The notes under the pieces were generated by a model. That model worked only from the letters and a program-made list of their open reading frames with translations, was not told the DNA's origin and made no database searches. 64,000 bases of DNA from Virgibacillus siamensis (GTDB lineage Bacteria; Bacillota; Bacilli; Bacillales; Amphibacillaceae): NCBI RefSeq assembly GCF_900162695.1, contig NZ_FUIH01000007.1, positions 1,054,001 through 1,118,000 on the forward strand. Reading direction: 5' to 3'. Of this stretch, positions 51,041 to 58,740 are shown piece after piece. Numbering within the stretch: the first letter of the stretch is position 1; each line of letters starts with the position of its first letter. The position numbers and the translations under genes were made by a program.

Positions 51041-51916
51041 ATGGACGGCATATTGCCTTTATGGAAACCAAAAGGGATGACATCGCATGATTGTGTCATC
51101 AAAGTACGGAAATTGTTTCATTCTAAAAAAGTCGGACATACAGGGACACTTGATCCGGAAGTTGAAGGTGTGCTGCCGATTTGCATTGGGCAAGCCACGA
51201 AAATTGTTCCTTTTTTAACAGATACAACCAAGACATATATAGCGGAAGTCACACTGGGAAAAGCAACAGATACAGAAGATGCACATGGCATAATTATCGA
51301 GGAAAAGAATGTGAAAACACCTCTTTCTAAACAGAACATTGAAAACGTGTTACAATTATTTAGGGGTGAAATCAACCAGATACCACCCATGTATTCAGCA
51401 GTTAAGGTGAATGGCAGGAAACTGTATGAGTACGCCCGGGCAAATGAGTCCGTTGAACGTCCGGAGCGAACCGTTACGATTCACGAATTAGAGATGCTGG
51501 AAATGAATGATACTATATTTACGTTTAAGGCTGTCTGTTCAAAAGGTACATATATCCGTACATTATGTGTGGATATTGGCAAAAGCTTGGGATACCCGGC
51601 ATACATGTCTGATTTAATCCGGATTAGCACAGGATCGATTATGGATAAGGATACCGTTACATTTACAACGATTGAAAATACTCCGGAACGAGGGAACCTG
51701 CTGCTGCCTATTTCAAGAGGTGTGGATCATTTAGATGTTTTGGAAGTTGATGAACAGACGAAAATGAAAGTGAAAAACGGACAGAAATTGGGCATCCCGG
51801 AAAGAGTGTTGCAAACGGAACCATTTTCGGTTATGTATAAAAATGAGCTTCTGGCGATTTACCGGATTCATCCGGAAAAGAAAGATTGCATTAAGCCAGT
51901 ACGCGTTTTTAACTGA
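51041..51916 (+). CDS. truB: tRNA pseudouridine(55) synthase TruB
   Basis: TruB makes pseudouridine 55 in the T-loop of tRNAs. The catalytic aspartate is in HTGTLDPEVEGVLPI (about residue 38). KPKGMTSH and the KGTYIRTLCVDIG segment are also conserved. The 291-residue length is normal and includes a C-terminal domain. GGGAGTGGG precedes the ATG. It is followed by ribF. Confidence 0.97.
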   Translation: MDGILPLWKPKGMTSHDCVIKVRKLFHSKKVGHTGTLDPEVEGVLPICIGQATKIVPFLTDTTKTYIAEVTLGKATDTEDAHGIIIEEKNVKTPLSKQNIENVLQLFRGEINQIPPMYSAVKVNGRKLYEYARANESVERPERTVTIHELEMLEMNDTIFTFKAVCSKGTYIRTLCVDIGKSLGYPAYMSDLIRISTGSIMDKDTVTFTTIENTPERGNLLLPISRGVDHLDVLEVDEQTKMKVKNGQKLGIPERVLQTEPFSVMYKNELLAIYRIHPEKKDCIKPVRVFN

Positions 51917-51954
51917 AAAACGTTAATGAATGAACAAAGTGTAGGTGAAGCACA

Positions 51955-52896
51955 TTGCGAACAATAGAATTGAGTTATCCACATAGATTGGATCGACAGA
52001 ATCTCCCTGATACAGTTGCCGCGATCGGTTTTTTTGACGGAATACATAAAGGCCATCAGAAAGTTATCAAAACAGCAGTGGAGAAAGCGAAAAAGGACAA
52101 TATGGAAAGCGCGGTTATTACATTCCATCCGCACCCGTCAGTTGTTTTAAAAAAGGACACGCCACATGTCAGGTATATCACACCGTTAAAAGAAAAGCAG
52201 GAGATTCTCCAGCAGATGAATGTTGACCGGCTGTATATTATCACGTTTAATAAAGAACTGGCATCACTGGAGCCGCAACAGTTTATCGATCACTTTATTA
52301 TTGGACTGAAAATTAAACACCTTGTTGCAGGATTTGATTTCTCCTATGGCCATAAAGGAAAAGGAAATATGAATATCATTGAAAATCATACGAGGAATGA
52401 GTTTGATTACACAACGATTGGAAAAGTGGAAATGGCCGAACAAAAAGTAAGTTCCACAAGAATCAGAGAGCTGCTCCGTGCGGGAGATGTGCAAACGGCC
52501 AATAGTCTGCTCGGACGCCCGCTGACTATTCAGGGAATTGTTATCGACGGGGAAAAGCGGGGGCGTGAAATCGGATATCCGACCGCAAATATTCAAATCA
52601 ATCCCGATGCGCTTCTTCCCAAAACAGGTGTATACGCAGTTAAAGTGCAGTATAAAAATGAGACATATGAAGGAATGGCCAGTCTCGGTTATAACCCGAC
52701 ATTTGAAGGGGATCTTGACAAACCAAGTGCCGAAGTGAATATTTTTGATTACAACAACGATCTGTATGGTGAGGAACTGATCATGGAATGGCATAAGTTT
52801 ATCCGTGATGAAGAAAAATTTGACAATGTTGACGAATTGATTCGTCAGATAGAGGATGATGAGCGCGTGATTCGTGACTATTTTTCAAATGATTAA
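51955..52896 (+). CDS. ribF: Bifunctional riboflavin kinase/FMN adenylyltransferase
   Basis: RibF phosphorylates riboflavin to FMN and adenylates it to FAD. The 313-residue protein has an N-terminal nucleotidyltransferase domain (GFFDGIHKGHQKVI, about residues 23-36, and SSTRIREL) and a C-terminal flavokinase domain (about 185-310, GREIGYPTANI and SLGYNPTF). The start is TTG 51955 with GTAGGTGAAG upstream. Confidence 0.96.
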   Translation: MRTIELSYPHRLDRQNLPDTVAAIGFFDGIHKGHQKVIKTAVEKAKKDNMESAVITFHPHPSVVLKKDTPHVRYITPLKEKQEILQQMNVDRLYIITFNKELASLEPQQFIDHFIIGLKIKHLVAGFDFSYGHKGKGNMNIIENHTRNEFDYTTIGKVEMAEQKVSSTRIRELLRAGDVQTANSLLGRPLTIQGIVIDGEKRGREIGYPTANIQINPDALLPKTGVYAVKVQYKNETYEGMASLGYNPTFEGDLDKPSAEVNIFDYNNDLYGEELIMEWHKFIRDEEKFDNVDELIRQIEDDERVIRDYFSND

Positions 52897-52929
52897 CTGG
52901 TAAAATTCCGAGTTCCACTCAATTCGACC

Positions 52930-53016
52930 TTGCATTTTCGCTGGAAAAGATGTAACCTTAATACTGTAGAACCATCGCTTGGCATATCGTAACTCCGACG
53001 AATGCTTGGGGAATGG
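52930..53016 (+). promoter_or_regulatory. rpsO promoter and S15-leader-like structure
   Basis: TTGCAT (52930-52935) and TAACCT (52953-52958) are 17 bp apart. Downstream, nested pairings fold the leader: CCAT (52972) with ATGG (53013), GCAT (52982) with ATGC (53002) and CGT (52988) with ACG (52998). Bacillus-group rpsO mRNAs are known to have S15-binding leaders, and this one would place the fold directly before the ribosome binding site. Confidence 0.5.
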
Positions 53017-53047
53017 GGATTAAAAAACAATCATGGAGGTGAGCCAT

Positions 53048-53317
53048 ATGGCTATCACAAAAGAACGTAAAAACGAAATCATCAGTGAGTACAAGGTTCA
53101 TGATAATGACACTGGTTCTCCGGAAGTCCAAATTGCTGTACTGACGGAAGAAATCACAACATTAAACGAACATTTACGTGTTCACAAAAAAGATCATCAT
53201 TCACGCCGTGGTCTTTTAAAGATGGTCGGTAAACGTCGTAACCTACTTAACTACCTTCGTAAAAAAGATGTTACACGCTACCGCGAACTAATTAAAAAAC
53301 TTGGCCTACGCCGTTAG
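53048..53317 (+). CDS. rpsO: 30S ribosomal protein S15
   Basis: S15 (89 residues) is a primary 16S rRNA-binding protein of the 30S platform. The start is ATG 53048 behind GGAGGTGA; the in-frame ATG at 53033 overlaps that site. Conserved segments are DTGSPEVQIAVLT, HKKDHHSRRGLL and RKKDVTRYRELI. The gene is bounded by a leader and a strong terminator. Confidence 0.98.
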   Translation: MAITKERKNEIISEYKVHDNDTGSPEVQIAVLTEEITTLNEHLRVHKKDHHSRRGLLKMVGKRRNLLNYLRKKDVTRYRELIKKLGLRR

Positions 53318-53324
53318 GAATTTT

Positions 53325-53354
53325 AAAAAAAGCAGGAGCAATCCTGCTTTTTTT
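53325..53354 (+). terminator. Strong terminator of rpsO
   Basis: A 13-bp A/T-plus-GC stem (53325-53337 with 53342-53354, loop GCAA) ends in seven T residues. Confidence 0.9.
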
Positions 53355-53375
53355 ATACTTCTATTACTTATAAAA

Positions 53376-53404
53376 TTTACATTTCTCCACATTAACTATA
53401 AAAT
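53376..53404 (+). promoter_or_regulatory. Promoter of pnp
   Basis: TTTACA (53376-53381) and TAAAAT (53399-53404) are 17 bp apart, 40 bp before the pnp start. Confidence 0.65.
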
Positions 53405-53443
53405 GAAAGGTAGAATGTTTTCTTGAAAGGAGTACTTTAACTA

Positions 53444-55561
53444 ATGACAGAAGAAAATCAAGTGTTCTCCACAGAAATTGCCGGAAGAAAATTCACCGTT
53501 GAAACTGGAGAACTGGCAAAGCAAGCGAACGGGGCATGTATGATTCGATATGGTGATACATCCGTGTTATCTGTTGCTACGGCATCAAAGGAACCAAAGG
53601 ATTTACCGTTTTTTCCGTTAACTGTTAATTATCAGGAACGTTTATATGCAGTTGGGAAAATTCCTGGTGGCTTTATTAAAAGAGAGGGACGTCCAAGTGA
53701 AAAAGCAACCCTGACATCCCGCCTTATTGACCGTCCGATCAGACCGCTTTTTCCGGATGGCTACCGGAATGAAGTACAGGTAATCAGTACTGTTATGAGT
53801 GTTGAGCAGGATTGTTCATCGGAAATTGCTGCAATGATTGGTTCATCCATTGCGCTTGGAATTTCAGATATCCCATTTTCCGAACCAATTGCTGGTGTTG
53901 ATGTTGGCCGGGTTGATGGGGAATTTATTATAAACCCGACAATTGAACAGCAGGAGAAGAGTGATATAGATCTGACTGTTGCCGGTACGAAAGCAGCCAT
54001 CAACATGGTGGAAGCTGGTGCACAGGAAGTTCCGGAAGAGGTCATGCTTGAGGCAATCATGTTCGGGCATCAGGAAATTATCCGACTGGTTGAATTTCAG
54101 GAGAAAATAATCGAAGCTGTCGGTGTGGAAAAAATCAAACCGAATATTGCTGAATCAGATGAAGCGGTTGTGGCAAAAGTTCAAGCAGAAGCAAAGGACA
54201 AGCTGCATGAAGCGATTCAGGTTGAGGAGAAGCATGCACGTGAAGATGCAATAGCTGCTGTAAAGGATGAAGTGTTGGCAGCTTATGACGAGGATGAAGA
54301 TGAGGCTATTATTAAGGACGTAAAAGCAACGTTGGATAAGATGGTCAAAGAGGAAGTCCGCCGTTTAATCACGAAGGAAAAAGTTCGTCCGGATGGCCGA
54401 AAAATTGACGAAATCCGTCCATTATCCAATCGGATTGGGGTCCTTCCAAGAACACACGGTTCTGGATTATTTACACGTGGACAAACCCAGGCATTAAGTG
54501 TTTGTACACTTGGCGCATTAGGCGATGTGCAAATTCTGGATGGACTGGATCTGGAAGAGTCCAAACGATTTATGCACCATTATAACTTCCCGCAGTACAG
54601 TGTCGGGGAAACAGGGCCAATTAGAGGACCGGGCCGGCGTGAAATCGGACATGGTGCACTTGGCGAACGCGCACTGGAAAAAGTTGTTCCATCAGAAAAA
54701 GAATTTCCATATACAATCAGGCTTGTATCTGAAGTGTTGGAATCCAATGGTTCCACATCACAGGCAAGTATATGTGCAAGTACATTGGCCATGATGGATG
54801 CCGGAATTCCTATCAAAGCTCCTGTTGCCGGAATTGCTATGGGTCTTGTGAAATCCGGTGATGATTATACAATATTATCGGACATTCAGGGAATGGAAGA
54901 TGCCCTTGGTGACATGGACTTTAAAGTAGCGGGAACTGCCAAAGGTGTTACTGCTTTGCAAATGGATATCAAAATTGACGGATTATCCAAGGAAATCCTT
55001 GAAGAAGCACTTTCACAAGCCAAAAAAGGCCGTCTCCATATTCTGGAATCAATGCTTGATACTATTCAAAAACCTAAGCAGGAACTGTCAGAATACGCAC
55101 CTAAAATCCTTACTATGGAAATCAACCCGGACAAAATCCGTGATGTCATTGGGCCAAGCGGTAAACAAATCAATCAGATTATTGATGAAACCGGCGTAAA
55201 AATAGATATTGAACAGGATGGCAGTGTATTTATTTCATCAACGGATGCTTCTATGAATGATAAAGCCAAACAAATCATCGAAGATCTTGTCCGTGAAGTG
55301 GAAGTTGGACAGACATACCTTGGTACCGTTAAACGTATCGAGAAGTTCGGTGCATTTGTTGAGATATTTAAAGGAAAAGATGGTCTTGTTCACATTTCCG
55401 AACTGGCTGAGGAGCGAACTAACAAAGTGGAAGATGTTGTCTCCATCGGTGATAAAATCATGGTTAAGGTGAAAGAAATAGACAAGCAGGGCCGAGTTAA
55501 CCTTTCCCGTAAAGCTGTTTTAAAAGATGAAAAGGAAAAACAGGAAAAATCGAGTATGTAA
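53444..55561 (+). CDS. pnp: Polynucleotide phosphorylase
   Basis: PNPase degrades RNA from the 3' end with phosphate and takes part in the degradosome-like complex and DNA repair. The 705-residue protein has two RNase PH domains (about 10-215 and 310-540) joined by a helical domain, a KH domain (IRDVIGPSGKQINQI, about residue 563) and an S1 domain (about 622-690, TYLGTVKRIEKFGAFVEI). GAAAGGAGTAC precedes the ATG. It is followed by a terminator. Confidence 0.98.
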   Translation: MTEENQVFSTEIAGRKFTVETGELAKQANGACMIRYGDTSVLSVATASKEPKDLPFFPLTVNYQERLYAVGKIPGGFIKREGRPSEKATLTSRLIDRPIRPLFPDGYRNEVQVISTVMSVEQDCSSEIAAMIGSSIALGISDIPFSEPIAGVDVGRVDGEFIINPTIEQQEKSDIDLTVAGTKAAINMVEAGAQEVPEEVMLEAIMFGHQEIIRLVEFQEKIIEAVGVEKIKPNIAESDEAVVAKVQAEAKDKLHEAIQVEEKHAREDAIAAVKDEVLAAYDEDEDEAIIKDVKATLDKMVKEEVRRLITKEKVRPDGRKIDEIRPLSNRIGVLPRTHGSGLFTRGQTQALSVCTLGALGDVQILDGLDLEESKRFMHHYNFPQYSVGETGPIRGPGRREIGHGALGERALEKVVPSEKEFPYTIRLVSEVLESNGSTSQASICASTLAMMDAGIPIKAPVAGIAMGLVKSGDDYTILSDIQGMEDALGDMDFKVAGTAKGVTALQMDIKIDGLSKEILEEALSQAKKGRLHILESMLDTIQKPKQELSEYAPKILTMEINPDKIRDVIGPSGKQINQIIDETGVKIDIEQDGSVFISSTDASMNDKAKQIIEDLVREVEVGQTYLGTVKRIEKFGAFVEIFKGKDGLVHISELAEERTNKVEDVVSIGDKIMVKVKEIDKQGRVNLSRKAVLKDEKEKQEKSSM

Positions 55562-55576
55562 TATAAGAAACAACAC

Positions 55577-55604
55577 AAGAAGCTGGTACCCCAGTTTCTT
55601 TTTT
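55577..55604 (+). terminator. Terminator of pnp
   Basis: AAGAAGCTGG (55577-55586) pairs with 55591-55600 (one G-T pair, loop TACC) and TTTT follows. Confidence 0.83.
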
Positions 55605-55659
55605 ATTGCAAACATAACCTGTCCATGTTCCTCATATGATTGATTAAGGGGGGATATGG

Positions 55660-56607
55660 GTGCATCGTTACCAATCTTTTGTACATATTTGTGTGTTTGT
55701 ATTTATTGTGCTAATTGCATTTAACGACGATTATAATCCATTCATGATGAATGAGGCTGAGACATTTTCCAATACTGTCATTAAATCGGAGGATTCACTC
55801 TACCAGGAAATTAAAGCTAAGCGCGACAAATACAGCAAACCCCCGGTTAATGCGTATATTGACAGAGTATGGAAAAAGACACCGGGGCTGAACGGTATTC
55901 AGGTGAATGTTGATAAATCATATGAACAAATGAAAGAGACGGGAGAATTTGATAAAACACTTTTAGTCTATGAACAAATTCCCCCCAAAAAAACATTGGA
56001 CGAACTTCCGGCTGCTCCGATATACCGCGGTAATCCGAAAAAGAATATGGTTGCGTTTTTGATCAATGTCTCCTGGGGGACTGAACATATTCCGGAAATA
56101 TTGACGATTTTAAAAAAGCATAATGTGAAGGCAACCTTTTTTATCGAAGGAAAGTGGGCCCAGGAAAATTCCGACTATGTGAAAATGATTGATGAACAAG
56201 ATCACGTCATCGGAAATCATGCATACAGTCATCCGGATATGGCCAATCTAAGCAAATCGCAAGCAAACGAACAAATTAAACGAACCAATGAGATATTAAA
56301 AGCAATCACCGGAAAAACGCCAAAATGGTTTGCACCGCCAAGCGGAAGTTTCAATGATCAGGTTGTCCAAACCGCTGACATGTTAAAAATGGAAACGATT
56401 TTATGGACAGTAGATACGATTGATTGGAAGAATCCAACTGTATCTGTTATGATGAATCGAGTGATGGGCGATATTCATCCGGGAGCCACCATCTTAATGC
56501 ATCCAACAACTTCAATTGTGAATGGATTGGATAAACTGATTGAAAATATTAAAAAAAGAGGGTACCGGATTGGAACGGTGCCAATGTTAATGAGTGCAAA
56601 AAGGTAG
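55660..56607 (+). CDS. ylxY: YlxY, polysaccharide deacetylase-like protein lacking the catalytic aspartates
   Basis: A 315-residue protein with an N-terminal membrane anchor or signal peptide (about residues 6-22) and a C-terminal NodB-type deacetylase domain (about 128-310). The NodB motif 1, normally TFDDG, reads LINVSWG here, so the catalytic base is missing. The metal-binding HAYSHP motif and APPSGSFN are kept. B. subtilis YlxY shares this loss as I recall it. The start is GTG 55660 behind AAGGGGGGAT. It lies between pnp and mlpA, as in B. subtilis. A non-enzymatic cell-wall role is possible. Confidence 0.92.
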   Translation: MHRYQSFVHICVFVFIVLIAFNDDYNPFMMNEAETFSNTVIKSEDSLYQEIKAKRDKYSKPPVNAYIDRVWKKTPGLNGIQVNVDKSYEQMKETGEFDKTLLVYEQIPPKKTLDELPAAPIYRGNPKKNMVAFLINVSWGTEHIPEILTILKKHNVKATFFIEGKWAQENSDYVKMIDEQDHVIGNHAYSHPDMANLSKSQANEQIKRTNEILKAITGKTPKWFAPPSGSFNDQVVQTADMLKMETILWTVDTIDWKNPTVSVMMNRVMGDIHPGATILMHPTTSIVNGLDKLIENIKKRGYRIGTVPMLMSAKR

Positions 56608-56650
56608 GGATACAAAATCCCTGTTGATGTTAACTATAGGAGGATTTATT

Positions 56651-57874
56651 TTGGTAGATACGCATACGTGTAAAAATGGACTTCGTATTGTACAGGAAAA
56701 AATTCCGGCAGTACGGTCTGTAACAATCGGAATTTGGGTTTTAACCGGATCCCGAAATGAAACAGAAGAAAATAACGGAATTTCACATTTCTTGGAGCAC
56801 ATGTTTTTTAAAGGGACTAAGTCACGTTCCGCGCAGGATATAGCAGAAGCGTTCGATGCCATCGGCGGTCAGGTAAATGCCTTTACATCGAAAGAATATA
56901 CATGTTTCTATGCAAAAGTGATTGATACACATAAAGAGTATGCGCTTGAGATACTGGCAGACATGTTCTTTAATTCCGCATTTGATGAAGAGGAAATGGA
57001 GCGCGAGAAAAACGTTGTCCTGGAAGAAATTAAAATGTATGAGGATACACCAGATGACATTGTCCATGACTTACTCGCTACCGCTGCATATGGGGATCAT
57101 CCATTGGGATTTCCGATTTTGGGCACGGAGAAACAGCTTCGCTCTTTTAAACCGGATACACTCCGTGACTATGTGAATAAGCGATATACCCCGCAAAACG
57201 TTGTTGTATCTGTTGCGGGTAATGTGGAAGATTCATTTATTCGCACCGTGGAAAGCCACTTTGGCGATTTTTATCGTGAAGGAGACCATTCTGCTTTACA
57301 AAAGCCTGCATTTCTTACAAATAATATTGAACGGAATAAAGATACAGAACAGGCACATTTATGCCTCGGTTTTAATGGGTTTGCTATCGACGATGAAGAT
57401 ATGTACAGCCTGATTATCATGAATAATGTGCTTGGAGGAAGCATGAGTTCAAGACTTTTCCAGGAAGTTAGGGAGAAAAAAGGCCTGGCATATGCGGTGT
57501 TCTCATATCATTCCTCGTTTCTGGATAATGGTATGCTGACGATTTATGCAGGTACTGGGAATGAACAATTGCCATTATTAAGGGAGACAATTCAGTCAAC
57601 AATGAATTCGTTAATCAAAGATGGATTGACTGATAAAGAATTGAAAAACAGTAAGGAACAGCTGAAAGGCAGCCTGATGCTAAGCCTGGAAAGTACGAGC
57701 AGCAGGATGAGCAGAAATGGTAAAAATGAGTTGCTGTTGAATCGGCATCGTTCAATGGATGAGATGATTGAGGAGATTGACAAAGTTAGTCATGCGAGAA
57801 TTCAACAGGTTATAAAGGCAGTGTTTGACCAGGAAACGTCAAGTGCTTTAATCGCCCCAAAACAAGAAGCATAG
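56651..57874 (+). CDS. mlpA: M16 family zinc peptidase MlpA (YmxG)
   Basis: A 407-residue M16 (pitrilysin/processing peptidase-like) protein. The inverted zinc motif HFLEH is at about residues 45-49, with the downstream glutamate in NVVLEEIKMYED. The conserved GLAYAVFSYHS segment lies in the second half. I choose TTG 56651 because TAGGAGGA lies 6-7 nt before it; the frame is open to 56594 without a signal. The gene follows ylxY and precedes ymxH, as in B. subtilis. The substrate is not known from sequence. Confidence 0.94.
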   Translation: MVDTHTCKNGLRIVQEKIPAVRSVTIGIWVLTGSRNETEENNGISHFLEHMFFKGTKSRSAQDIAEAFDAIGGQVNAFTSKEYTCFYAKVIDTHKEYALEILADMFFNSAFDEEEMEREKNVVLEEIKMYEDTPDDIVHDLLATAAYGDHPLGFPILGTEKQLRSFKPDTLRDYVNKRYTPQNVVVSVAGNVEDSFIRTVESHFGDFYREGDHSALQKPAFLTNNIERNKDTEQAHLCLGFNGFAIDDEDMYSLIIMNNVLGGSMSSRLFQEVREKKGLAYAVFSYHSSFLDNGMLTIYAGTGNEQLPLLRETIQSTMNSLIKDGLTDKELKNSKEQLKGSLMLSLESTSSRMSRNGKNELLLNRHRSMDEMIEEIDKVSHARIQQVIKAVFDQETSSALIAPKQEA

Positions 57875-57928
57875 AATTTCTTACCCAGCATATATTCGAT
57901 AGTAGTCATGGAACATGGAGGGGAATAT

Positions 57929-58162
57929 ATGCGGTATAAGGATATTAGCGGCAAGGAAATTGTAAATGTCAACAAGGGTTCCAGATTAGGGATATTAGGG
58001 CAGACCGACTTGGAGATTAATGAAAGAACCGGTCAGATTGAATCATTTATCATTCCTAATTACAAATGGTTTGGATTAAAAAAAGAAGGCGCTGAAACGA
58101 AAATTAACTGGAGATCCGTAAAGAAAATTGGCGACGACATGATTATGATTGAATTTGATTAG
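57929..58162 (+). CDS. ymxH: PRC-barrel sporulation-related protein YmxH (YlmC/YmxH family)
   Basis: A 77-residue PRC-barrel protein of the YlmC/YmxH family. It begins MRYKDISGKEIVNVNKGSRLG, with GGAGGGG upstream of ATG 57929; the in-frame ATG at 57908 precedes that site. The GQTDLEIN and GQIESFIIP segments fit the family. A strong terminator follows, after which the spoVFA leader region begins. Confidence 0.93.
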   Translation: MRYKDISGKEIVNVNKGSRLGILGQTDLEINERTGQIESFIIPNYKWFGLKKEGAETKINWRSVKKIGDDMIMIEFD

Positions 58163-58179
58163 CAGTCCGTAAATAAAAG

Positions 58180-58214
58180 TCCGGCATCATATAAAATGAT
58201 GCCGGATTTTTTTT
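58180..58214 (+). terminator. Strong terminator of ymxH
   Basis: A perfect 11-bp GC-rich stem (58180-58190 with 58196-58206, loop ATAAA) is followed by eight T residues. Confidence 0.9.
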
Positions 58215-58412
58215 CTGCAGGACATTATAAAATTTTATGCCTGTGTATAATTAGGTTACCGAAAGAGCCACGTCCAGCTCCAGCGCCCAGCAACTAGCAA
58301 ACTTCACACTCCTCACTACGATAAAGAAGACTTGCCGATTGGTGAAACCAGAGGCTTAGTCGCACTTATACCCTTGTGGTGAAAGTCAACATCGGTTCGA
58401 AATAAAAGGAGG

Positions 58413-58465
58413 GCCGACTAAAACCGGCCTTTGCGGCCAACGTCGGCATACCCCTTTTGCAGGGG
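58413..58465 (+). repeat. Module A: two-hairpin unit, first copy
   Basis: GCCGAC (58413-58418) pairs with GTCGGC (58442-58447). Inside it, after TAAAACC, GGCC (58426-58429) pairs with GGCC (58435-58438) around the loop TTTGC, and AAC joins back to the outer stem. A second hairpin follows: CCCC (58451-58454) with GGGG (58462-58465). Confidence 0.75.
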
Positions 58466-58499
58466 CATGTTTCCTTTATCTCATTGCGGTTTAGGTAGA

Positions 58500-58553
58500 T
58501 CGGCTAAAACCGCCGCTTTGCGCGGCAACGCCGACCCACCCTGCTTGGCAGGG
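58500..58553 (+). repeat. Module B: two-hairpin unit, second copy with compensating stem changes
   Basis: TCGGC (58500-58504) pairs with GCCGA (58530-58534). After the identical junction TAAAACC, GCCGC (58512-58516) pairs with GCGGC (58522-58526) around the identical loop TTTGC, with the identical return AAC. The second hairpin is CCCTGC (58539-58544) with GCAGGG (58548-58553). Single-stranded parts match module A; paired parts differ on both sides. Confidence 0.75.
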
Positions 58554-58668
58554 CGCAGTTTGTACGTTGCTAAACGGGCGCTTACGCTTTTGTTACTGCA
58601 GATAGTCCATTCAATAAATTTTTTCCTCAATGATGCCTGAATTCCAGGGATTTTTTAAACTTACAATC

Positions 58669-58695
58669 ACTAACACGTGTCAGCTACATAAACTA
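58669..58695 (+). promoter_or_regulatory. Sigma-K-type promoter of the spoVFA operon
   Basis: CATAAACTA (58687-58695) matches the sigma-K -10 consensus CATAnnnTA in full, and an AC (58669-58670) lies 16 bp upstream. It is 45 bp before spoVFA. The B. subtilis spoVF operon is transcribed by sigma-K in the mother cell, so this fits. Sigma-E has a similar -10 box. Confidence 0.68.
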
Positions 58696-58740
58696 TAAAG
58701 AAATCAAATACGGGTAAGTGTCTGGAGGTATGTAACTACA

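Larger units (their letters stand above)
58282..58582. repeat. Structured intergenic repeat of about 300 bp before spoVFA
   Basis: No gene is present between ymxH and spoVFA (578 bp). About 300 bp of this gap look like one element. Its ends are complementary: AGCGCCC-AGCAAC (58282-58294) with GTTGCT (58566-58571) and GGGCGCT (58576-58582). The left start (AGCTCCAGCGCC) and the GGGCGCTTACGCTTTTG end resemble dispersed Bacillaceae repeats I know. The left half has a palindrome GACT..CC..GGT/ACC..GG..AGTC around 58331-58362. The right half holds the two tandem modules listed separately. It is more GC-rich than its surroundings. Confidence 0.72.

Noticed and set aside
56594..56650. Upstream extension of mlpA
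   Set aside because: The first 19 codons contain the ribosome binding site of TTG 56651 and do not match family N-termini.
58431..58640. Short ORF across the structured repeat before spoVFA
   Set aside because: The hairpin modules explain the sequence; the product is low-quality and no ribosome binding site is present.
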